Assembly (NCBI GenBank): GCA_017414535.1
Contig: JAFQMA010000005.1
Coordinates: 1 to 51,766 of the forward strand
Source of the DNA: Clostridia bacterium
Lineage (GTDB): Bacteria > Bacillota > Clostridia > Oscillospirales > SIG627
Direction: 5' to 3'
DNA length: 51,766 bases
The position numbers and the translations under genes are program-made. The notes below the pieces were generated by a model that saw only the letters and a list, made by a program, of their open reading frames with translations, did not search any database and had not been told where the DNA came from. Positions 6,050 through 14,705 of the stretch are shown piece by piece. The first letter of the stretch is position 1. Each line of letters begins with the position of its first letter.

Positions 6050-7630
6050 ATGGCTCAATATGCCATTGAGACCCGCGGACTGACCAAGACCTTTGGCAGT
6101 GTAGTGGCAAACAGCGGGATCGATCTGAACGTGAAGGAGGGGGAGATCCTCGCTCTGCTGGGAGAGAACGGCTCCGGCAAGACCACGCTCATGAATATGC
6201 TGTCGGGCATCTACAAGCCTGACAGCGGCTCCATCCTTGTAAACGGCGAGGAGGTCAGCATCAATTCTCCTGAGGATGCAAAGAAGCTCGGCATCGGCAT
6301 GGTGCACCAGCATTTCAAGCTGGTGGATACCTTTTCTGCCGCGGATAATATCTGGATGGGCAAGGAAAAGGCGGGACTTACCCTGAAAAAGAAGCGCTAC
6401 GGCGAGATCGCCGAGATCGCTGAAAAATTCGGCTTTGAGCTGGATCCCAAAAAGAAGGTCTGCCATATGGCCGTTTCCGAAAAGCAGACCTTGGAGATCG
6501 TCAAGGTGCTTTATTACGGCGCCAAGATCATCATCCTGGATGAGCCCACCGCGGTTCTGACCGTGCAGGAGATCCGCCGTCTCTTTAACGTGCTTCGCCG
6601 CATGAAGGAGGAGGGGCACGCCATTATCATCATCACCCATAAGTTGAATGAGGTGATGGAGATCTCCGACCGTGTGACCATTCTGCGCAAGGGTGAATAT
6701 ATCACCACCGTGGATACTGCCGGGACCAGCGAGAAGGAACTGACCGAATGGATGGTGGGCCGCAAGATCGACCTGAATATTCGCAGACCCCTGGTGGAAA
6801 AGACCCGTCCCTTACTTGAGGTGCGTGATCTTGTGATCGAAAACGACGAGGGCAGCGTTGCGGTGGACGGCGTCAGCTTTTACATCCGCGGCGGCGAGAT
6901 CCTTGGCGTTGCGGGCATTGCAGGCTGTGGCCAGAAGGAGCTGTGTGAGGCAATTGCGGGACTGCGCCCCTTAAAGAGCGGCCAAATGGTACACAAGGGC
7001 GACAATATCGCAGGGCTTCCTCCCAAGGCCATTTTGGAAAAGGGCATTGCCATGTCCTTCATCCCCGAGGATCGTCTGGGTATCGGCCTGGCGCCTTCTA
7101 TGTCCATTACGGACAATATGCTTTTGAAAAAATACCGTGACGCCCGCGGCCCTTTCGTGGACCGTAAGGAGGGGCGCCGCGATGCGCAGAGTGTCATTGC
7201 CGATCTGTCGGTGGTGACTCCTTCCACGGAAACGCCCGTGCGCCGTCTGTCCGGCGGTAACGTGCAGAAGGTGCTGGTAGGACGCGAGATCAAGGCGGGC
7301 CCCAACGTTATCGTGACGGCTTACCCCGTGCGCGGCCTCGACATCAATTCCTCCTACGCCATTTACGATATCCTTAACGTGCAGAAGGAAAAGGGCGTGG
7401 GCATCCTCTTTGTGGGCGAGGATCTGGACGTAATGATGGCACTGTGCGACAAGATCCTGGTGCTCTGCCACGGCCGGGTCATGGGTGTGGTACACGCCCA
7501 TAAGACCACCAAGGAGGAGCTTGGCCTGATGATGACGGGTTCGCTGGATCTCACCGAAAAATACGAGGGAAAGCCTGCGGGTATTGCCAAGGATTCCCTG
7601 ATTGACGAGCAGGAAGGAAAGGAGGCATAA
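6050..7630 (+). CDS. ABC transporter ATP-binding protein, double NBD (NupO/YufO type)
   Basis: A 526-residue tandem ATPase that powers the importer at the inner membrane face. The first domain (about 5-240) has Walker A GENGSGKT (38-45) and Walker B IIILDEPTAVLT. Its signature region reads MAVSEKQTLEI where the family normally has LSVGxxQ. The second domain (about 258-505) has the degenerate P-loop GIAGCGQKEL, the signature LSGGN and the atypical Walker B VIVTAYPVRGLD, as is usual for the RbsA/NupO class in which the second half is the weaker ATPase. GAAGGAGG lies upstream of the ATG. It is followed directly by the permease genes. The substrate is inferred from the BMP-type binding protein. 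Confidence 0.9.
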   Translation: MAQYAIETRGLTKTFGSVVANSGIDLNVKEGEILALLGENGSGKTTLMNMLSGIYKPDSGSILVNGEEVSINSPEDAKKLGIGMVHQHFKLVDTFSAADNIWMGKEKAGLTLKKKRYGEIAEIAEKFGFELDPKKKVCHMAVSEKQTLEIVKVLYYGAKIIILDEPTAVLTVQEIRRLFNVLRRMKEEGHAIIIITHKLNEVMEISDRVTILRKGEYITTVDTAGTSEKELTEWMVGRKIDLNIRRPLVEKTRPLLEVRDLVIENDEGSVAVDGVSFYIRGGEILGVAGIAGCGQKELCEAIAGLRPLKSGQMVHKGDNIAGLPPKAILEKGIAMSFIPEDRLGIGLAPSMSITDNMLLKKYRDARGPFVDRKEGRRDAQSVIADLSVVTPSTETPVRRLSGGNVQKVLVGREIKAGPNVIVTAYPVRGLDINSSYAIYDILNVQKEKGVGILFVGEDLDVMMALCDKILVLCHGRVMGVVHAHKTTKEELGLMMTGSLDLTEKYEGKPAGIAKDSLIDEQEGKEA

Positions 7631-8743
7631 ATGGGCTTTCATATTGTAAAACGCGAAAACTGCCCCTGGTGGCAGCGCCTCATCCTTTACGTTGCTGCCG
7701 TGCTGATCGCTCTTGGTCTCGGTGCCGTGGTCCTACTGTTCATGGGAGTGGATCCCATTGAATATTACTATCAGATGTTCACCATGGGTACCGTGGGCAA
7801 CCGAATCGCCTACAAGACCTTTATGAACTATCTTAAGGAATTTGTTCCTCTGGCGCTGACGGCAACCGCCCTGTCTCTTGCCTTCAAGATGCGCTTCTGG
7901 AACATCGGCGGTGAGGGCCAGTTTATCATGGGCTCCATTGCCGCCGCCTTCGTGGTGTTCCGCTTCGGCCCCGTCCTCCCCATGTGGCTGACACTGGTTC
8001 TGATGTGTCTTGCGGCTATGCTGGTGGCAGGTCTTTATGGCTCCATTGCGGGCGTTCTTAAGGTGAAATTCGGCACGAACGAGACGCTGCTCACCCTGAT
8101 GCTTAACTACGTAGCTCTTTACGTGTTGAACTTCATCGGTGAGACCAAGGCTGATTGGAACTTCTTTTTGCAGGAGCAGTCGGCCCGTCCCGTGTTTAAG
8201 AATTTCTCCTCCATCGCCGCCTTTCCGCAGTTTGCTCTCGGCGGTAAATTTCAACTAAACCTTTGTGTGATCCTGACCTTTGCAGTGGGCGCGCTGGTCT
8301 TTATCTACTTAAAGTACACCAAGCAAGGATATGAGGTCAGCGTGGTGGGTGACAGCCTCGGCAGTGCCCGCTATGCAGGCATGAAGACCGGCTGGGTCAT
8401 TCTCCGTACGGTGTTCCTTTCCGCGGCGCTCATCGGTCTTGCCGCCGCCTTCAAGGTAGGTACGGCAGGAGTGCTTTCCACCTCCATTACCGACGACGTG
8501 GGCTGGACGGGTATTACGGTGGCATGGCTGGCTCAGCTCTACACCCCCATGATCTTTTTGGTTTCCGCCTTGATCTGTGTGCTTCAGCACGGCTCCATGG
8601 TCGCGGCGGCCACCTTTAGCCAGGTGGATTCCAGCTTTGCCAATATGCTTCAGGGGGCCATTCTGTTTTTGGTGCTGGCGGCCGATTTCTATACACGCTT
8701 CCGCCTGGCCCGCGTGAAGAAGGGAGAGAAGAAAAATGGATAA
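7631..8743 (+). CDS. ABC transporter permease (NupP/YufP type)
   Basis: A 370-residue polytopic membrane protein of the BPD_transp_2 family. Several hydrophobic segments alternate with short loops, starting with LILYVAAVLIALGLGAVVLL. The EAA-like cytosolic region reads FKMRFWNIGGEGQFIMGSIAAA, a sequence characteristic of nucleoside and sugar permeases of this class, and KVKFGTNETLLTLMLNYVALY is also typical. The start follows the ATPase stop by a few bases and has AAAGGAGG upstream. Its 3' end overlaps the next permease by eight bases, so the two permeases are translationally coupled and probably form a heterodimeric channel. Confidence 0.9.
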   Translation: MGFHIVKRENCPWWQRLILYVAAVLIALGLGAVVLLFMGVDPIEYYYQMFTMGTVGNRIAYKTFMNYLKEFVPLALTATALSLAFKMRFWNIGGEGQFIMGSIAAAFVVFRFGPVLPMWLTLVLMCLAAMLVAGLYGSIAGVLKVKFGTNETLLTLMLNYVALYVLNFIGETKADWNFFLQEQSARPVFKNFSSIAAFPQFALGGKFQLNLCVILTFAVGALVFIYLKYTKQGYEVSVVGDSLGSARYAGMKTGWVILRTVFLSAALIGLAAAFKVGTAGVLSTSITDDVGWTGITVAWLAQLYTPMIFLVSALICVLQHGSMVAAATFSQVDSSFANMLQGAILFLVLAADFYTRFRLARVKKGEKKNG

Positions 8744-9734
8744 ATTAAGCATTATCACCTCCTTCATTCATAGCATCATCGTCATGAATATCCCTCTGCT
8801 TTACGGCACGGTGGGTGAGATCTTAGTGGAAAAATCCGGCAGCTTAAACCTGGGTGTGGAAGGCACCATGGCCGTGGGCGCCGTCATTGGCTATATCTGC
8901 GGTTGCTGGGCCAATAGCCTTGGCGTGGGCATCCTTACCGCCTTTGTCATGGGTGCACTGTGCGGCCTGATCTTTGCGGTGCTGACCGTATCTCTGCAGG
9001 CCAACCAGAACATTACCGGTCTGACCCTGACCACCTTCGGCCTGGGTGTGTATTTCTTCGTGGGCAACGCTTTGCGCTCTGCCAAGGCCTTCCCCACCAT
9101 GAACGATTACGATTCCATTCGCGCGGGCTTTGAGGATATTCCCATTCCGCTTCTTTCCAAGATCCCCGTCATCGGTCCGGGTCTGTTCAGCCACAACATT
9201 CTGGTGTATCTGGGTATTGCCATTGCCGTTCTGGTGTGGTGGTACCTGAAGCACACCTCTCCCGGCCTGCGCCTGCGCTCCATCGGTGAGAATCCTGCGG
9301 CTGCCGATTCTGTTGGTATCTCTGTCAATCGCAATAAGTATCTGCACATCTGCCTCGGCTGCGGCATCATGGGCATCGGCGGCTACTACATGAGCCTTTA
9401 CATGTCCGGCTCCTTCAACAGTAACTGCTGGATCAACGGCTACGGTTGGATCGCCGTGGCGCTGGTCATCTTTGCCAACTGGAATCCCGCCCTTGCCATC
9501 GTGGGCACCTTTGTGTTCGGCTTTTTCAATACCCTGCGCGTTTCCGGTCCCAGCCTTGCGGTGGCCTTCCCCGGTGCCTTGGGCTGGCTGGCGGGCATTC
9601 CCACACAGCTCTATCAGGCTCTTCCCTTCATTATTACCGCTATCGTGCTGGTGGTCACCAGCCTGCGCGGCAATAAATTCAGCAGTGGACTTCCCGCCGC
9701 ACTGGGCCTGAATTATTTCCGCGAAGAAAGATAA
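8736..9734 (+). CDS. ABC transporter permease (NupQ/YufQ type)
   Basis: A 332-residue membrane protein of the same superfamily as the gene before it, with about eight to ten hydrophobic segments. Diagnostic stretches are TVGEILVEKSGSLNLGVEGTMAVGA near the start, NITGLTLTTFGLGVYFFVG, and LRLRSIGENPAAADSVGISVNRNKY. It overlaps the upstream permease by eight bases, with GAAGGGAGAGAAG acting as ribosome binding site inside that gene. Together with the binding protein, tandem ATPase and first permease it completes a BMP-type importer. A GC-rich hairpin follows at 9758. Confidence 0.9.
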   Translation: MDKLSIITSFIHSIIVMNIPLLYGTVGEILVEKSGSLNLGVEGTMAVGAVIGYICGCWANSLGVGILTAFVMGALCGLIFAVLTVSLQANQNITGLTLTTFGLGVYFFVGNALRSAKAFPTMNDYDSIRAGFEDIPIPLLSKIPVIGPGLFSHNILVYLGIAIAVLVWWYLKHTSPGLRLRSIGENPAAADSVGISVNRNKYLHICLGCGIMGIGGYYMSLYMSGSFNSNCWINGYGWIAVALVIFANWNPALAIVGTFVFGFFNTLRVSGPSLAVAFPGALGWLAGIPTQLYQALPFIITAIVLVVTSLRGNKFSSGLPAALGLNYFREER

Positions 9735-9757
9735 AAATTTTTCATTTTTATAAAACC

Positions 9758-9796
9758 TGCCCCCGTGCTCATGCCCCTTTATGAGTGTCGGGGGCA
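9758..9796 (+). other. GC-rich hairpin after the ABC operon
   Basis: TGCCCCC and GGGGGCA arms (9758-9764 and 9790-9796) with a second inner stem CTCAT/ATGAG. There is no T-run after it, so it may be a weak terminator or an mRNA-stabilising structure between the permease and NERD genes. Confidence 0.4.
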
Positions 9797-9833
9797 GAGT
9801 CTCCGTAAAAAGATTTTTCAGGAGTGTATCATC

Positions 9834-10775
9834 ATGACAACGATCCGACTTTTATCCGGTTTCGGTTTTCTTGCAGGAGGCATGGGCCTCTATATGATCG
9901 TATTTTTCGCTTTCTTTATTTTTATTGCGGTGACCGTGGTCTCCACCCTGGCGGTGGTGCCTCGCATCAAGCGTGCCATGGCGGCCGTTTCCGCTAATTC
10001 CTGCGAGCAGACCGCGCAGACCCTTGCGAAGGTGCTCCACGGTCTCAATGGCATTCAGCGCTTTCTTTTAGGTCAGGCCAACGGCTTTAACGGCGGGGTC
10101 TCCAAGGTAGCCTGCACCCATATCTACAACCAGCTGGTGGCAGGGAATCCCGCCATTTCCATGGAGACGAAGAGTCTCCTTCTTCGCGGTCTTGTGGGCA
10201 TCGGCTGTACCACCCTTCACGGCCCCCGTGCCACCGCGACCCCCGAGCAACAGCGCACCGCTAACGAGGAGCAGGGAAGGCTGGGGGAGGAAAACGTGGC
10301 CCACGCCCTGCGCGCGCTCGGCGATTTCGGTGACTATCGGGTGTTCCGTAACGTATATCTTGCCAATTCCGCCGACGATTGCAAGGAAAACGATTTCATC
10401 GTGGTAGGTCCTACGGGCATTTTCCTTTTAGAGGTGAAATCCAACCGCGGAAGATATGCAAACGGTACCCACTATATCGATCTTTCCTCGTTGGATCGCG
10501 ATCCCAGCGGTCAGATGATCCAGCACGAGGGAGCTATGCGCCGTACGCTCGCCTCTCTGGAGGGGGCAGGGGATCATATCCGCAACATGTTGGTTATTAG
10601 CTATCCCAACGGCGAGCGTCCGCCCGTAGTGGATCTGGCAAGCTTTCCCGCCCATTTTAACGCTTGCACGGTGGACTCTCTTCTCCATGCCATCGTTCAC
10701 AGCCCTGCGGATCCCTTTATGACTCCCGAGCACATCGGTGCTGTTTACGAGCTGATCCGCTCAAATCTCAAATGA
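9834..10775 (+). CDS. membrane-anchored NERD-domain protein
   Basis: A 313-residue protein. One or two membrane segments near the N-terminus (LLSGFGFLAGGMGLYMIV and VFFAFFIFIAVTVVSTLAVV) place the rest in the cytosol. A middle part of unknown fold is followed by a nuclease-related NERD domain from about residue 145: EQGRLGEENVAHALRAL, then ENDFIVVGPTGIFLLEVKSN, which keeps the D and the E-x-K of the restriction-endonuclease-like core. NERD proteins are widespread and few have known roles; nuclease activity is suggested only by the fold. ATG at 9834 has CAGGAG upstream; earlier in-frame codons lie within the hairpin. It may be co-transcribed with the ABC operon, since no promoter is seen between. 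Confidence 0.8.
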   Translation: MTTIRLLSGFGFLAGGMGLYMIVFFAFFIFIAVTVVSTLAVVPRIKRAMAAVSANSCEQTAQTLAKVLHGLNGIQRFLLGQANGFNGGVSKVACTHIYNQLVAGNPAISMETKSLLLRGLVGIGCTTLHGPRATATPEQQRTANEEQGRLGEENVAHALRALGDFGDYRVFRNVYLANSADDCKENDFIVVGPTGIFLLEVKSNRGRYANGTHYIDLSSLDRDPSGQMIQHEGAMRRTLASLEGAGDHIRNMLVISYPNGERPPVVDLASFPAHFNACTVDSLLHAIVHSPADPFMTPEHIGAVYELIRSNLK

Positions 10776-10780
10776 ATAAT

Positions 10781-10807
10781 AAAAAGACCCGATTTTTCGG
10801 GTCTTTT
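10781..10807. terminator. bidirectional terminator
   Basis: AAAAGACCCGA/CGGGTCTTTT stem with A-run and T-run on its two sides. It serves the rightward NERD gene and the leftward exporter genes. Confidence 0.85.
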
Positions 10808-10814
10808 CATTTTC

Positions 10815-11267
10815 TTATCGGCTTGTTTTCGGTTCGTGCCGGGGTTTCTTACGAATAAAGTAAAGGATACCGCCGATGAGCGTGATGCCTGCGGCAATGC
10901 CGAGGGTAACAAGAAGGGTCTGTACACCGTAACTGCGAAGCCCCGTCCAGTTACCGCCCACGGCGCTTTCCATCGTGTGATATAGAGAACTGCCGGGGAT
11001 AAGAGGAATAAAAGCGGTAATATAGTAAAGAGTTGCGGGGGTCTTCATGGTACGGGCCATGATCTCCGCCCATAGCTGACCGATGACGGCGGCAAAGAAA
11101 TTTGCTAAAAACAGTCCCGCCCCGAGGTGGGCGGATAAAAGGTACGTGCCCCAGGTCAGCAGACCGCCCAACGAGGCGGGCAGAAGATGACGGGTGGGCA
11201 TATTGAAAAGCAGGGCAAAGCCCAAACTGCCCAGTGTGGCGTAAAGTAACTGAAGAACGTAGCTCAC
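10815..11267 (-). CDS. threonine/serine exporter family, small membrane subunit (ThrE_2 domain)
   Basis: A 150-residue integral membrane protein with about five hydrophobic helices. It corresponds to the C-terminal half of ThrE-type exporters (PF12821): ATLGSLGFALLFNMP at the start, the segment NFFAAVIGQLWAEIMARTMKTPATLYYI, and the conserved loop FIPLIPGSSLYHTM. In Corynebacterium ThrE both halves are one chain; here they are two genes, as in YjjP/YjjB of enterobacteria. The ATG overlaps the stop of the upstream partner by four bases (11264-11267). The physiological substrate may be serine, threonine or another small molecule such as succinate, as reported for YjjPB. Confidence 0.85.
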   Translation of the reverse strand: MSYVLQLLYATLGSLGFALLFNMPTRHLLPASLGGLLTWGTYLLSAHLGAGLFLANFFAAVIGQLWAEIMARTMKTPATLYYITAFIPLIPGSSLYHTMESAVGGNWTGLRSYGVQTLLVTLGIAAGITLIGGILYFIRKKPRHEPKTSR

Positions 11268-12031
11268 AGTACACCTCCTGCAAAAAGGATCATAGAGAGC
11301 ATGTAGCCTGCGGCCATGGCGGCGGCACCGATAATGCTTTCCATCAAGCGGCTTGAGCCTGTCACGGTATCACCGATAAAAAGATCCCGTACGGCCGTGG
11401 TAATGGCAATGCCGGGCACCAGCAGCATGATCACGCCGATGACCACCATATCGCATTGCACGGGCAACGGAGTCAATCCCAATGCATAGATACCCAGTCC
11501 CGAGAGTAGGGATACTACGAAGAGGAAGGAAACGCGACTGCGCATACGGGGCGCAAAGTAAAACTGCAGAACGAGGGCAACCAGACCGAAGAAAAAGGCC
11601 AAAAGTCCCTCTAAAATGCCGCCGCCGAAGAACATGGCGAAGGCACCCGCCGCAAGGCCGGAGCCCAAAATTTTCTTGACGGGGTGGGTATGCACTTGCG
11701 AGATCCTGTCAAGCTCCGCACGAAACTCTTGGGGGGAGAGGGGCGCGCGGGAAACGGTGCGACTGAGGCGGTTCAGCAGCTCCAGCTTTTCAAAATCCGT
11801 ACCGTTCCAGCGGGGAACGCAACGGGAAATGGAGTGAACACCACCCTCTCCGAAATCCACCGTCAGGAGGATCAGCGAGGAAATGGCAAAGGCGTCTACG
11901 CGTATGCCGCCGTAGGCTTCAGCCAGGTAGTCCATGGTGTCCTCTAAGCGACGCACCTCGCCGCCTGAGGCCAGAAGCGCCTCTCCGTAATCCATAAAAA
12001 GAGGCATCAGTTCCTTGGGATCGTATTGCAC
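11264..12031 (-). CDS. threonine/serine exporter family, large subunit (ThrE/YjjP domain)
   Basis: A 255-residue protein. The N-terminal ~110 residues are soluble and carry the ThrE hydrolase-like signature (YGEALLASGGEVRRLEDTM, then GGIRVDAFAISSLILLTV). The C-terminal part has about five membrane helices, with KILGSGLAAGAFAMFFGGG at their start and ending in SIIGAAAMAAGYMLSMILFAGG. I chose GTG at 12031 because GGAGG lies nine bases upstream; an ATG at 12076 would lack a ribosome binding site. It is first in a two-gene operon from the promoter at 12089-12117. The position next to lysine biosynthesis suggests an amino-acid exporter, but this is only contextual. Confidence 0.85.
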   Translation of the reverse strand: MQYDPKELMPLFMDYGEALLASGGEVRRLEDTMDYLAEAYGGIRVDAFAISSLILLTVDFGEGGVHSISRCVPRWNGTDFEKLELLNRLSRTVSRAPLSPQEFRAELDRISQVHTHPVKKILGSGLAAGAFAMFFGGGILEGLLAFFFGLVALVLQFYFAPRMRSRVSFLFVVSLLSGLGIYALGLTPLPVQCDMVVIGVIMLLVPGIAITTAVRDLFIGDTVTGSSRLMESIIGAAAMAAGYMLSMILFAGGVL

Positions 12032-12088
12032 GGGAGTATCCTCCGAATACAGAAAGATAGGTAATGAGTGCCACAAAAGGGCAATCTT

Positions 12089-12117
12089 ATTATAGTTAAA
12101 ACAAGCGAAAAAGTAAA
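12089..12117 (-). promoter_or_regulatory. sigma-A-type promoter of the exporter operon
   Basis: On the minus strand: -35 TTTACT (12112-12117), 17-base spacer, -10 TATAAT (12089-12094), about 58 bases before the GTG start. Confidence 0.65.
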
Positions 12118-12221
12118 GAGTGTTTTTCCGTCACCCGAGCGGGTGCAGACGTATAAAATAAAAGGAAGGGCCCGCTTTTCTTTGTCCTTTGCTCAGGCGC
12201 AAACAAAATCAGGCAAACGCC

Positions 12222-12250
12222 TTGACATTTGGCGGATTTTGTGGTAATCT
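12222..12250 (+). promoter_or_regulatory. sigma-A-type promoter of the lysine operon
   Basis: -35 TTGACA (12222-12227), 17-base spacer, -10 TAATCT (12245-12250). The predicted start at about 12256 is the first base of the riboswitch. Confidence 0.8.
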
Positions 12251-12255
12251 TGTGC

Positions 12256-12485
12256 CAAGATAGAGGTGCATTGCATCAAGAGTAGGAGCGCGTTGCGGCA
12301 TGCCGTTGTCCAGCGTTTCCCAAAGGGGTGGGTGCCGAAGCGGGTCTCTGCGGCAGGAGATACCGGCTGGCAACGGGGATAAGATCCTCGGTGCTGTCGC
12401 AGAAATGCGGAGTGCTATCCGACTTCTCCAAGGGTGTATACTTGGGGTCGTGTCGGTAGCTGCTCGGCGGCTGCCGATTTTTTTT
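12256..12485 (+). ncRNA. lysine riboswitch (L-box) with transcription terminator
   Basis: The leader has the L-box landmarks in order: AAGATAGAGGTGC (12257-12269), CAAGAGTA (12277-12284), GGGTGCCGAAGC (12329-12340), CTGGCAACGG, TGCTGTCGCAG, and GAGTGCTATCC. P1 can form from GATAG (12259-12263) and CTATC (12415-12419). The expression platform is a GC-rich hairpin (from 12453) followed by eight Ts (12478-12485). High lysine should fold the aptamer and favour this terminator, shutting off dapA, lysC and lysA; low lysine should allow an antiterminator. The element sits between its own promoter and dapA and fills most of the 470-base gap before the gene. Confidence 0.93.
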
Positions 12486-12501
12486 GAAGAAAGGAAAGAT
12501 C

Positions 12502-13389
12502 ATGAAAAACACTCTTTTCCGCGGTGCAGGTACTGCGCTGGTCACTCCCATGAGGGAGGATGGCGCCGTCGATTTCGAGGCCTTCGGCCGACTGATTGAT
12601 TTTCAGATCGCAGGCGGCATTTCCGCTCTGATCGTTTGCGGAACCACCGGCGAATGCTCTACTCTGAACGACGACGAGCATAAGGAGGTGCTGGAGTTTG
12701 CCGTGGGGCGCGTGGCAGGCCGTGTTCCCGTCATTGCAGGCACCGGCTCCAACGATACTGCCTATGCCATTCAGCTGTCCCTTCACGCCAAGAGCCTTGG
12801 AGTGGACGGTCTGCTTCTGGTGACTCCCTATTACAACAAGGCCACTCAAAAGGGTCTTATTGCCCACTTTACCGCTATTGCGGATGCGGCAGAGCTTCCC
12901 TGCATTCTTTATAACGTCCCCGGCCGCACGGGCTGTAATCTGAAGCCCGAAACGGTGGCCGCCATGGCCGATCATCCTTATATCGTTGCGGTGAAGGAGG
13001 CCTCGGGCGATCTGTCTCAGGTGGCTACCCTTGCTCAGCTTTGCGGCGATCGCATCGACATCTATTCCGGTAACGACGATCAGATCCTGCCCGTGCTTTC
13101 TCTGGGCGGCGCAGGCGTGATCTCCGTGCTTTCCAATCCTCTTCCCGCCGAGACGGACGAAATGTGTCAGAAATTCTTCCGCGGTGACGTGGAGGGGGCA
13201 AGAGAAATGCAGCTGAAGTATCTGCCCCTTTGCCACGATCTGTTCTGCGAAGTGAATCCCATCCCCGCTAAGGCCGCCATGGCCGCCATGGGCTACGGTG
13301 CCAACGTGGTCCGTCTGCCCCTGACTCCCATGGATGAGGGCAACCGTGAGCGCATGCTGGGAGAAATGAAAAAATTAGGACTTCTGTGA
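12502..13389 (+). CDS. dapA: 4-hydroxy-tetrahydrodipicolinate synthase
   Basis: A 295-residue cytosolic TIM-barrel aldolase that condenses pyruvate with aspartate semialdehyde, the first committed step to diaminopimelate and lysine. The pyruvate-binding pair T48-T49 (GTTGE) is present, as are Y137 in YNVPGRTG, R142, and the Schiff-base lysine K165 in IVAVKEAS. The length is normal for the family. ATG at 12502 has AAGGAAAG upstream; an in-frame ATG at 12484 would fall next to the terminator T-run. It is the first gene behind the lysine riboswitch and is followed eight bases later by the aspartate kinase gene. Confidence 0.95.
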   Translation: MKNTLFRGAGTALVTPMREDGAVDFEAFGRLIDFQIAGGISALIVCGTTGECSTLNDDEHKEVLEFAVGRVAGRVPVIAGTGSNDTAYAIQLSLHAKSLGVDGLLLVTPYYNKATQKGLIAHFTAIADAAELPCILYNVPGRTGCNLKPETVAAMADHPYIVAVKEASGDLSQVATLAQLCGDRIDIYSGNDDQILPVLSLGGAGVISVLSNPLPAETDEMCQKFFRGDVEGAREMQLKYLPLCHDLFCEVNPIPAKAAMAAMGYGANVVRLPLTPMDEGNRERMLGEMKKLGLL

Positions 13390-13397
13390 GGTAAATC

Positions 13398-14705
13398 ATG
13401 TTGAAAATCGTAAAATTCGGCGGCACCAGCCTTGCCAGCGCCGAGCAGTTTGCCAAGGTCAAGGAGATCATCCTTGCCGATAAGGCCCGTCGCTACGTGG
13501 TGGTCAGTGCTCCCGGCAAGCGCTTCTCCGACGATATTAAGGTCACCGACCTGCTTCTCACCTGCTTTAGACTTCGCAGTGAGGAGGAAAGCTTTGACGA
13601 GCCCTTTGAGAAGATCCGTCAGCGCTTCCGTGAGATCATTGCCGATCTTGGCCTCGATCTCTCTCTGGAGGCGGATTTTGACGAATTTAAGAAGCGTATC
13701 GTCCGCGGTGCCAGCCAGGCCTATATCGCTTCCCGCGGTGAGTATTTTAACGCTAAGATCATGGCCGCCTATCTCGGTTTCCCCTTCATTGAGGCTGCTG
13801 AGGGCATCATCTTCGACGAGGACGGAAGGCTTCAGGAGGAACAGACCAACGAAAAGCTGGGCGCTCTGATGAAGAAGCATCCCCGTGCCGTGATCCCCGG
13901 CTTCTACGGCGCCACCGAAAACGGAGACGTACGCATCTTCTCCCGCGGCGGCTCCGATATCACCGGCTCTCTGGCCGCCCGTGCCGTGAAGGCGGACGTG
14001 TATGAGAACTGGACGGACGTATCCGGCTTTTTGATGGCCGATCCCCGCATCGTAGAGAAGCCCCGCGCCATTCAGGTGGTTACCTACCGTGAGCTGCGCG
14101 AGCTGTCCTACATGGGTGCCAGCGTGCTCCATGAGGATGCTATCTTCCCCGTGCGCCGCGAGGGCATTCCGATCAATATCCGTAACACCAATGCACCTGA
14201 GGACGACGGCACCATGATCGTGGAAAAGGCCGACACCAGCGAGGGCATTGTAACGGGTATTTCCGGTAAAAAGGGCCTTGGTGCCATTTATATTGAAAAG
14301 AGCATGATGAATAACGAGCTGGGCTTCGGCCGCAGAGTGCTTTCCGTTCTGGAGGACAGAAAGATCAGCTTCGAGCATCTGCCCAGCGGTATCGATACTC
14401 TCACCGTCGTGGCAGACCGTACCGCTCTCGTGGGTCACGAGAATGAGATCATCCACGCTCTGCAGAAGGCCGTTTCTCCCGATCGCATCCATCTGGTGGA
14501 GGATCTGTGCCTCATCGCCGTGGTGGGTCGCGGTATGGCAGGCTCTCCCGGTGTGGCTGCCCGTCTGTTTACCGCTCTGGCAGAGGAAAAGATCAACATC
14601 CGTATGATCGATCAGGGCTCCAGCGAGCTGAATATCATCGTTGCCTTGAACGAGGCTGATTACGAAAAAGGAATCCGCGCGATCTATCGCGCCTTTGCAA
14701 GCTAA
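13398..14705 (+). CDS. lysC: aspartate kinase
   Basis: A 435-residue enzyme that phosphorylates L-aspartate, the entry step of the aspartate-family pathway. The kinase domain opens with KFGGTS (residues 5-10) and contains FSRGGSDITGSL, typical of the family. Two ACT domains follow from about residue 300, with SVLEDRKISFEHLPSGIDT and ALAEEKINIRMIDQGSS. ACT domains normally bind lysine or threonine, so the enzyme probably has allosteric as well as riboswitch control. No homoserine dehydrogenase domain is attached. Its stop (TAA) shares one base with the start of lysA. Confidence 0.93.
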   Translation: MLKIVKFGGTSLASAEQFAKVKEIILADKARRYVVVSAPGKRFSDDIKVTDLLLTCFRLRSEEESFDEPFEKIRQRFREIIADLGLDLSLEADFDEFKKRIVRGASQAYIASRGEYFNAKIMAAYLGFPFIEAAEGIIFDEDGRLQEEQTNEKLGALMKKHPRAVIPGFYGATENGDVRIFSRGGSDITGSLAARAVKADVYENWTDVSGFLMADPRIVEKPRAIQVVTYRELRELSYMGASVLHEDAIFPVRREGIPINIRNTNAPEDDGTMIVEKADTSEGIVTGISGKKGLGAIYIEKSMMNNELGFGRRVLSVLEDRKISFEHLPSGIDTLTVVADRTALVGHENEIIHALQKAVSPDRIHLVEDLCLIAVVGRGMAGSPGVAARLFTALAEEKINIRMIDQGSSELNIIVALNEADYEKGIRAIYRAFAS

